Shown: one piece after another, positions 1 through 5,260 of the stretch
Layout: each line of letters opens with the position of its first letter
How positions within the stretch are numbered: the stretch's first letter is position 1
Origin: Flavobacteriales bacterium
GTDB lineage: Bacteria; Bacteroidota; Bacteroidia; Flavobacteriales; BACL11
DNA length: 7,229 bases
Assembly: GCA_018664745.1 (NCBI GenBank)
Contig: JABJNS010000112.1
Coordinates: 1 to 7,229, forward strand
Reading direction: 5' to 3'
Notes under the pieces: model-generated
The model's input: the letters and a program-made list of their open reading frames with translations, nothing else
What the model was told of the DNA's origin: nothing
Database searches by the model: none
Program-made: the position numbers and the translations under genes

Positions 1-1473
1 AGAAATAAGGTCTGATCCGTGTTGACTAATCATGTCGTCTACAATAGCTGTGCCGTCAACACAGTGACCATTCCAAGCTCCTGTCCATTTTTCTAAAAGT
101 ACTTTCTTGTTAGCGCTATTATTTTCAATACCAGTGATATATTCTGTTAAGGTGTCATTGCAGCCCATTTCATCAGTTTGCCCGTTTACATTACTTACCC
201 ATACTTTTAACTCAAAATTATCTGTAGCAGATGTGATCTCAATTTCAGTTGGGTGTGTCCATAATGACTTATCAGAATTTTTGATATTTGAAACAATTGA
301 CCAATTACAAGAACTTCCTTGAGAACTGAAAGTGCTATTCCCATTATGTCCAGTATTTGGTATCCCAGAAGTTAGAGATATTCCATTGTTATCTGATACA
401 GAGTAGCTTCCTCCGTTCCAGCCATCTCCAAAAGAATCATTCCATACAAAGTTGTAATTCCCAGCAGGTAAACAAATAGGAATATGATGAGTATTATTAT
501 TATTATTATAATTTGAACCTTGTGCAACTGTATCTCCATTTTCATTTATAATATACCAAGAAATTTCACTAGCATAATCCATTGTTTTTATAATAACCTC
601 AAAGTCTCCAGTCCATATTGTATCTGATTCAATAATAGTAGCTATTTGTGTTGTGCCACCATTTAGGCTATAGTTGATGTCATATCTACCAAGGTTAGCA
701 TTTCCTTCATTTCTTACAGCCCCTTCTAAGATATAGTTGCCAACAGGTAAGTGATTATCAATCTTTATTCCAATTAATGATGCATCATTTATGATAGGGT
801 TATTCCAACTAAATCTATGTACTTCATATAAATTAGGATTAGAGATAGGATTAGAAGGTATGTAATTTGGACTTCCTGCAACTTCAGTTCCTATTGTTCC
901 ATTTGAGTTTTCACAACCTATAGTTGTATTAATCATAGGGAAAAATATTGATGATGAGTCAATGTCTCTATGATTTATAATGATTTCAAAGTCTCCACAG
1001 CTTTCATATAATTTTAAAGTTACAGTTATATCGTCTGAAAGGTTAGGGGCGCCAAGATAATTCAAACTAGTCCAACTAATAGCATGAATTCTATTAGGTT
1101 TTGCTCCATATGTTCTTCTTGAAATAGTAGTAGAGGTTGTGAAATCATCCCATAGTGCATAAATAACATTGTTAGGTCCGCTAACATCAGGAATATTTGT
1201 ATTTGTTCCTATAGAATTTCCTATGGAGTTATCAAAAGTAATGTAGCCACTATGTGCTATTTTGTATCCTGTTACAGGTTGTCCGTAAAAATTCCAAGAA
1301 AAAGGCAAGTTATACCAAGAAGATAAATTATTTGTAGGATAGAGAAAATCATGTTCGTACGCTCCTGACCAATGTTCATCATCATCTCCAATGTAAGAGC
1401 TGATTGAATAGTTTTGGGCGCTTATTGCATAAGAAAAGATGATACTCAGTACTAAAAGTAAAATTCTACTCAT
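1..1473 (-). CDS. Secreted multidomain surface protein with Omp28/thioredoxin-like motif, partial
   Basis: This is an open frame of 491 codons from the ATG at 1471-1473, with no stop before the left edge, so the C-terminus is missing. Residues 1-19 look like a Sec signal peptide (Arg3, hydrophobic core 4-15, cleavage after Ala19 before Gln20). There is no lipobox Cys. Residues about 25-230 look like a beta-sandwich of the type seen in Bacteroidota surface proteins (LPFSWNFYG at 56-64, SGYITF at 75-80, LWDDF at 107-111), with Cys159 and Cys187. Residues about 235-300 resemble a CARDB/Ig-like module. Residues 334-352 carry a DSFGDGW motif (346-352), common in secreted proteins of this phylum. 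VLLEKWTGAWNGHC (458-471) matches the start of the Omp28 thioredoxin-like region, but Asn468 stands where the first Cys of the CxxC is expected. The rest may hold a type IX secretion sorting domain, which cannot be seen here. Its function is unknown; an exported adhesin-like or envelope protein is likely. Confidence 0.85.
   Translation of the reverse strand, partial: MSRILLLVLSIIFSYAISAQNYSISSYIGDDDEHWSGAYEHDFLYPTNNLSSWYNLPFSWNFYGQPVTGYKIAHSGYITFDNSIGNSIGTNTNIPDVSGPNNVIYALWDDFTTSTTISRRTYGAKPNRIHAISWTSLNYLGAPNLSDDITVTLKLYESCGDFEIIINHRDIDSSSIFFPMINTTIGCENSNGTIGTEVAGSPNYIPSNPISNPNLYEVHRFSWNNPIINDASLIGIKIDNHLPVGNYILEGAVRNEGNANLGRYDINYSLNGGTTQIATIIESDTIWTGDFEVIIKTMDYASEISWYIINENGDTVAQGSNYNNNNNTHHIPICLPAGNYNFVWNDSFGDGWNGGSYSVSDNNGISLTSGIPNTGHNGNSTFSSQGSSCNWSIVSNIKNSDKSLWTHPTEIEITSATDNFELKVWVSNVNGQTDEMGCNDTLTEYITGIENNSANKKVLLEKWTGAWNGHCVDGTAIVDDMISQHGSDLIS
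492..509 (-). repeat. In-frame trinucleotide repeat (TAT/ATA, six units) encoding an Asn run
   Basis: Six perfect TAT units on the plus strand read on the minus strand as five consecutive AAT codons (Asn323-Asn327), preceded by Asn321-Tyr322. The tract lies between the Ig-like module and the DSFGDGW region of the secreted protein, and is probably a flexible linker. A change in repeat number would keep the reading frame. Confidence 0.8.
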
Positions 1474-1494
1474 ATATGAATTCAATTAAGTGGT

Positions 1495-1502
1495 CAAATA
1501 TA
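1495..1502 (-). promoter_or_regulatory. Putative Bacteroidota -7 box for the secreted protein gene
   Basis: On the minus strand this reads TATATTTG, a full match to the Bacteroidota -7 consensus TAnnTTTG recognised by the primary sigma factor (sigma-ABfr type). It lies 21 nt upstream of the ATG at 1473, which gives a short leader. I do not see a TTG -33 element at the expected spacing. No Shine-Dalgarno sequence precedes the start, as is usual in this phylum. Confidence 0.55.
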
Positions 1503-1557
1503 GTAATAATCAGAGACTTATATGTTGTTTTTCTTTAATTACTTAAACCCTTAAAGC

Positions 1558-1584
1558 AAAAAACCCTGCTTATAGGCAGGGTTT
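1558..1584 (-). terminator. Intrinsic terminator of acn
   Basis: A perfect 9-bp stem (1561-1569 paired with 1576-1584; arms AAACCCTGC and GCAGGGTTT) closes a 6-nt loop. Read on the minus strand, it ends in a run of six T's (1563 down to 1558). It begins 21 nt beyond the acn stop codon and insulates acn from the secreted protein gene downstream on the same strand. Confidence 0.9.
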
Positions 1585-1605
1585 AGTACGAATATTTAGT
1601 TTTTT

Positions 1606-3873
1606 CTAAGCGTTTTGCTTTCTGATTAAATTAAGTGCAGACCCTGCTTTAAACCAATCAATTTGTGCTTCATTGTAAGTGTGGTCTAGCAAAATTGTAT
1701 CTGTTTCTCCACTTGCATGAGCTACTTCTAAAGTCAATTGTTTTCCTTCTGAAAATGCATTTAAATCAGTAAAGTTGAAAGTATCATCTTCTTTAATTAA
1801 CTCATAATCATTTTCGTTAGCAAAAGTAAGTCCTAGCATTCCTTGTTTTTTAAGGTTTGTTTCATGAATACGAGCAAATGATTTTACAATAACTGCCATT
1901 ACTCCAAGGTGTCTTGGTTCCATAGCAGCATGCTCTCTTGATGATCCTTCTCCATAATTATGATCTCCAACTACAATAGATGTAATTCCTGCTGCTTTGT
2001 ATCCTCTTGCTACATTTGGTACTTCATCAGTATTTCCGTCTAATTGATTTACTACTGCATTTGTATTTCCTCCAAAAGCATTTACAGCTCCAATCAAACA
2101 ATTATTTGAAATGTTATCTAAATGACCTCTGTATCTTAACCATGGTCCTGCCATAGAGATGTGATCAGTAGTACATTTTCCTTCTGCTTTTATTAAAAGT
2201 TTTGCTCCCGTAATATTTTCTCCATTCCAAGGATTGAAAGGAGTCAATAACTGTAATCTGTTTGATTCAGGACTAACAACAACCTCAATTCCACTTCCGT
2301 CTATTGCTGGAGCTTGATATCCGTTATCTTCTACTTCAAATCCATTTGGAGGTAATTCATGTCCTGTTGGTTCAGCAAGTTTTACTTTTTCTCCATTTTC
2401 ATTTGTAAGTGTGTCTGTTACAGGGTTAAAATCTAATCTTCCTGAAATTGCAATAGCTGCAACCATTTCTGGTGAGCCTACAAAGGCATGAGTATTAGGA
2501 TTTCCATCTGCACGCTTTGCAAAGTTTCTATTGAATGAGTGGACGATAGAATTTTTTTCTTTTTTCTCAGCTCCTTCTCTGTCCCATTGTCCGATACAAG
2601 GTCCGCAAGCATTTGTAAAAATTCTAGTAGATTCAAATTTATTGAAAGTATCAATTAATCCATCTCTTTCAGCAGTATATCTTACTTGTTCTGATCCAGG
2701 GTTAATTCCTAAGATTGCTTTTGGTTTTATTCCTTTACTTACTGCATCTTCAACAATAGAAGCTGCTCGGGTTAAATCTTCATAAGATGAATTAGTACAT
2801 GATCCTATTAATGCCCATTCAATATCCAAAGGCCAATCATTTGCAGCTGCTTTGTCATGCATTTCTGCAACTGGAGTAGCTAAGTCTGGCGTAAAAGGAC
2901 CATTTAAATGAGGAGTTAACTCATCTAAATTTATTTCGATTACTTGGTCAAAATATTGTTCAGGATTTGCATAAACCTCTGCATCCCCCGTTAAATGTTC
3001 TTTTATTTCGTTTGCTGCATCTGCTACATCATCTCTATCAGTTGCTCTTAAATATCTTTCAATACTTTTATCATAACCAAATGTTGAGGTTGTTGCGCCA
3101 ATTTCAGCTCCCATATTACAAATAGTACCTTTACCTGTAGCTGATAAAGATATTGCACCTTCTCCAAAATATTCTACAATTGCTCCAGTTCCTCCTTTAG
3201 CAGATACAATTCCAGCAACTTTTAATATCACATCTTTTGGGGCAGTCCATCCGTTTAGTTTCCCTGTTAATTTTACTCCAATTAACTTTGGAAATTTCAA
3301 CTCCCATGGCATTCCTGCCATTACATCTACCGCATCAGCACCACCAACACCAATAGCAACCATCCCTAATCCTCCGGCATTTACTGTATGCGAATCTGTT
3401 CCAATCATCATTCCTCCAGGGAAAGCATAGTTTTCTAATACTACTTGATGGATAATTCCTGCTCCTGGTTTCCAAAAACCAATTCCATATTTATTACAAA
3501 CAGAACTCAGGAAGTTAAATACCTCATTGTTCTGGTTTATTCCTTCTTGTAAATCTTTACTTGCTCCTAATTTTGCTTGAATTAAATGATCTGCATGTGC
3601 TGTAGATGGCACGGCAACTTTATCTTTTCCTGCTTGCATAAACTGTAAAAGTGCCATTTGTGCAGTTGCATCTTGCATTGCTACTCTGTCTGGTGCAAAA
3701 TCAACATAGTCTTTTCCTCTTGTGAATGCAGTATTGGCATTCCCATCCCAAAGATGAGTATAAAGAATCTTTTCAGAAAGAGTTAAGGGTTTCTTTGTTG
3801 CTTTTCTTGCAGCTTCAACTGCTGAAGGGTACTTTTTATACACCTTTCTAATCATATCAATATCAAATGCCAT
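1606..3873 (-). CDS. acn: Aconitate hydratase, mitochondrial type
   Basis: This cytosolic [4Fe-4S] enzyme isomerises citrate to isocitrate through cis-aconitate in the TCA cycle. The 755 residues match the length of mitochondrial-type aconitases, which many Bacteroidota use, rather than the longer AcnA or AcnB forms. The cluster ligands are visible: Cys359 in IGSCTN, and Cys423 and Cys426 in NACGPCIGQW. Active-site segments are intact: Gln67-Asp68, Asp95-His96 (HADH), Asp160-Ser161-His162 (GTDSHT), Arg449 and Arg454 (SFNRNFAKR), Arg582, and GEGSSREH with the catalytic Ser at 644 and Arg646. The C-terminal swivel domain runs from about residue 545 to the end. The ATG at 3871-3873 is preferred because the protein begins at the usual N-terminus and follows an A-rich leader and a good -7 box. 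The gene is monocistronic, with its own promoter and terminator. Nothing in it looks broken. Confidence 0.98.
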   Translation of the reverse strand: MAFDIDMIRKVYKKYPSAVEAARKATKKPLTLSEKILYTHLWDGNANTAFTRGKDYVDFAPDRVAMQDATAQMALLQFMQAGKDKVAVPSTAHADHLIQAKLGASKDLQEGINQNNEVFNFLSSVCNKYGIGFWKPGAGIIHQVVLENYAFPGGMMIGTDSHTVNAGGLGMVAIGVGGADAVDVMAGMPWELKFPKLIGVKLTGKLNGWTAPKDVILKVAGIVSAKGGTGAIVEYFGEGAISLSATGKGTICNMGAEIGATTSTFGYDKSIERYLRATDRDDVADAANEIKEHLTGDAEVYANPEQYFDQVIEINLDELTPHLNGPFTPDLATPVAEMHDKAAANDWPLDIEWALIGSCTNSSYEDLTRAASIVEDAVSKGIKPKAILGINPGSEQVRYTAERDGLIDTFNKFESTRIFTNACGPCIGQWDREGAEKKEKNSIVHSFNRNFAKRADGNPNTHAFVGSPEMVAAIAISGRLDFNPVTDTLTNENGEKVKLAEPTGHELPPNGFEVEDNGYQAPAIDGSGIEVVVSPESNRLQLLTPFNPWNGENITGAKLLIKAEGKCTTDHISMAGPWLRYRGHLDNISNNCLIGAVNAFGGNTNAVVNQLDGNTDEVPNVARGYKAAGITSIVVGDHNYGEGSSREHAAMEPRHLGVMAVIVKSFARIHETNLKKQGMLGLTFANENDYELIKEDDTFNFTDLNAFSEGKQLTLEVAHASGETDTILLDHTYNEAQIDWFKAGSALNLIRKQNA

Positions 3874-3902
3874 ACTGTGTTTTTGGTTTTAAATTAGGAT
3901 TG

Positions 3903-3910
3903 CAAATATA
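3903..3910 (-). promoter_or_regulatory. Putative -7 box for acn
   Basis: The minus strand reads TATATTTG, matching TAnnTTTG, 29 nt upstream of the acn ATG. The leader is A-rich (AAAACCAAAAACACAGT) with no Shine-Dalgarno motif. The -33 element is weak or absent. The box is identical to the one in front of the secreted protein gene. Confidence 0.6.
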
Positions 3911-3972
3911 ATAATTTGCATTTTATTTCTATTGAAAATTTTAATGTATGTTTTACTTGAAAATTAGGCAAT

Positions 3973-4002
3973 AAAAAAGCCGAACGGGTAGGTTCGGCTT
4001 TT
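3973..4002 (-). terminator. Intrinsic terminator of the rpsF-rpsR-rplI operon
   Basis: An 11-bp perfect stem (3975-3985 paired with 3992-4002; core GCCGAAC/GTTCGGC) has a 6-nt loop. On the minus strand it is followed by a T run (3978 down to 3973). It starts 20 nt after the rplI stop codon and separates the ribosomal operon from acn. The A run on the other side could also let it work in the opposite direction, but no plus-strand gene ends there. Confidence 0.92.
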
Positions 4003-4022
4003 AAATATTTGTGTGATTTTAC

Positions 4023-4466
4023 TTATTCAGCAATAACGCTATAGGCTACATTTGCGCTTACTGTTCTGTGTAATCTTACTTCAGCCTCATATTTTCCTAA
4101 TTCTTTTACTTTAGGTAATTTTACGAAACTTGCATCAATAGTATGTCCTAGTGCCGCTAAAGCATCAGTAAATTGTGATGTTTTAACTGAACCAAATAAT
4201 TTAGTTCCACCATCAGCAACTTTTGCAGTTAATACAATTTCTAATTTAGGTAATGCTTCTGCAATTTTGTTAGCAGCTGCAATTTCAGTTTCTTCTTTTT
4301 TAGCTTGTTGTTTCAAGTTTTCATTCAAAACTTTTATAGCTGATTCAGTAGCTAAAACTCCTAATCCTTTTGGGATAAGAAAGTTTCTTCCGTAACCATT
4401 TTTTACTGAGACGATTTCATTCTTGAAACCTAATTTCTCAACATTTTCTTTTAATATAATATCCAT
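4023..4466 (-). CDS. rplI: 50S ribosomal protein bL9
   Basis: bL9 is a large-subunit protein that binds 23S rRNA near the base of the L1 stalk and limits frame slipping. The 147-residue length is normal for the family. The N-terminal RNA-binding domain carries the family signature, with GYGRNFLIPKG at residues 24-34. A charged helical connector follows at about 45-75, and then the C-terminal domain. It is the last gene of the operon. The gap of 19 nt to rpsR holds AAGGA only 3 nt before the ATG, the one Shine-Dalgarno-like sequence at any start in this window, though it sits closer to the start than is usual. Confidence 0.97.
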   Translation of the reverse strand: MDIILKENVEKLGFKNEIVSVKNGYGRNFLIPKGLGVLATESAIKVLNENLKQQAKKEETEIAAANKIAEALPKLEIVLTAKVADGGTKLFGSVKTSQFTDALAALGHTIDASFVKLPKVKELGKYEAEVRLHRTVSANVAYSVIAE

Positions 4467-4485
4467 GTTTCCTTAAGTTTTATGA

Positions 4486-4755
4486 TTATTTTAAATTATC
4501 AGCAATATATGGTAATAAAGCAATTTGTCTTGCTCTTTTTACAGCTGTAGCTAATCTTCTTTGGGATTTCAATGAGTTACCAGTAATTCTTCTTGGTAAA
4601 ATTTTTCCTTGCTCATTTAAAAAACGCATTAAAAATTCAGGATCTTTATAGTCAATATAATCTATTCCCATTTTCTTGAAACGGCAATATTTGTTTTGTT
4701 GTCTTAATTCAATATCTACTGGAGATAAGTATTTGATGTCTGTTTTATTTCCCAT
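4486..4755 (-). CDS. rpsR: 30S ribosomal protein bS18
   Basis: bS18 is a small-subunit platform protein that forms a heterodimer with bS6 on the central domain of 16S rRNA. The 89 residues include the family core: YCRFKK (23-28, with one Cys at 24), the DYKDPEFL segment (36-43), and the basic ILPRRITG...QRRLATAVKRARQIALLPY stretch towards the C-terminus. The start codon lies 2 nt after the rpsF stop, so translational coupling is likely; no Shine-Dalgarno is visible. In Flavobacterium johnsoniae ribosomes, bS18 together with bS6 and bS21 is reported to bind and hide the 3' tail of 16S rRNA, which fits the lack of Shine-Dalgarno sequences at nearly all starts here. Confidence 0.97.
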   Translation of the reverse strand: MGNKTDIKYLSPVDIELRQQNKYCRFKKMGIDYIDYKDPEFLMRFLNEQGKILPRRITGNSLKSQRRLATAVKRARQIALLPYIADNLK

Positions 4756-4757
4756 GA

Positions 4758-5105
4758 TTATTCAGCTTTTGCGTTAGTACTTAATTTCTTTTTTCTTCTA
4801 TCAGCATAAGCTAAAGCAAATTTTTCTAATTTAACAGTTTGCCATCTGATAACACGCTCGTCTCTTTTGAATTCAACTTCAAAGTCGTTAATCATTTGTC
4901 CGTCAGCTTGGAACTCAATTAGGTAATAGAAACCAGTTTTTTTCTTTTGGATTGTGTATTTTAATTTTTTCAATCCCCAATTTTCTTCATTGGTAATTTT
5001 TCCTTTGTTACTCTTAATGTGGGCAACAAATTTCTTTACTGTTTCCTTTACCTGATCTTCAGATAAAACGGGATTCATAATGAAAACAGTTTCGTAAGTA
5101 GTCAT
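4758..5105 (-). CDS. rpsF: 30S ribosomal protein bS6
   Basis: bS6 is a small-subunit platform protein and the partner of bS18. The 115 residues start with MTTYETVFIMNP, typical of the family's first beta strand. They continue through KGKITNEENWGLKKLKYTI (34-52), GFYYLIEF (58-65) and the RDERVIRWQTVKLEKFA region (81-97). The tail is short and lysine-rich (YADRRKKK from residue 100) instead of the acidic tail of some proteobacterial homologues. It is the first gene of rpsF-rpsR-rplI, the widely conserved order. priB, which sits between rpsF and rpsR in enterobacteria, is absent. The leader is very A-rich and has no Shine-Dalgarno motif. Confidence 0.97.
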   Translation of the reverse strand: MTTYETVFIMNPVLSEDQVKETVKKFVAHIKSNKGKITNEENWGLKKLKYTIQKKKTGFYYLIEFQADGQMINDFEVEFKRDERVIRWQTVKLEKFALAYADRRKKKLSTNAKAE

Positions 5106-5141
5106 CTTGTTTTGTTTTAGTTAATAATTTTTTACGGGCGG

Positions 5142-5149
5142 CAAATTTA
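5142..5149 (-). promoter_or_regulatory. Putative -7 box of the ribosomal operon, with GC-rich discriminator
   Basis: The minus strand reads TAAATTTG, matching TAnnTTTG, with about 36 nt from the box to the rpsF ATG. It is followed directly by CCGCCCG (5135-5141), a strongly GC-rich block inside an otherwise AT-rich intergenic region, at the place where the transcription start and discriminator should be. A 7-bp inverted repeat (TTTTTAC 5129-5135, GTAAAAA 5150-5156) flanks the box and block. I see no clear TTG -33 element. Confidence 0.6.
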
Positions 5150-5227
5150 GTAAAAACATTCAAATTCACATAATTAGATAGCTTTTTAATTTGATGAAAT
5201 ATTTATGTCCTATTTTATAAGAAATGT

Positions 5228-5235
5228 TAGTTTTG
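5228..5235 (+). promoter_or_regulatory. Putative -7 box for dnaX
   Basis: TAGTTTTG matches TAnnTTTG and ends 25 nt before the dnaX ATG at 5261. The -33 element is not evident: a TTG at 5191-5193 is too far upstream. The region 5106-5260 thus holds two divergent promoters. No Shine-Dalgarno sequence precedes dnaX. Confidence 0.5.
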
Positions 5236-5260
5236 TGTTTCGTATTTTAAAAATTGATTA

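Noticed and set aside
107..322. A plus-strand open stretch of 71 codons opposite the secreted protein gene
   Set aside because: It lies fully inside the well-supported minus-strand frame with signal peptide and domain motifs, has no promoter or leader of its own, and resembles no known family. It is a shadow.
2531..2785. A plus-strand open stretch of 84 codons inside acn
   Set aside because: It is antisense to the conserved aconitase core, including the Cys423/Cys426 cluster region. The conserved protein explains the sequence.
3874..3972. A possible small RNA or short gene in the gap between rplI and acn
   Set aside because: Beyond the -7 box and leader of acn and the operon terminator, the gap is AT-rich with no open frame with a plausible start and no further stable hairpin.
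5129..5156. The inverted repeat near the rpsF promoter as a terminator
   Set aside because: The stem is 7 bp, almost all A/T, with a 14-nt loop, and it lies upstream of both divergent genes, so no transcript ends there.
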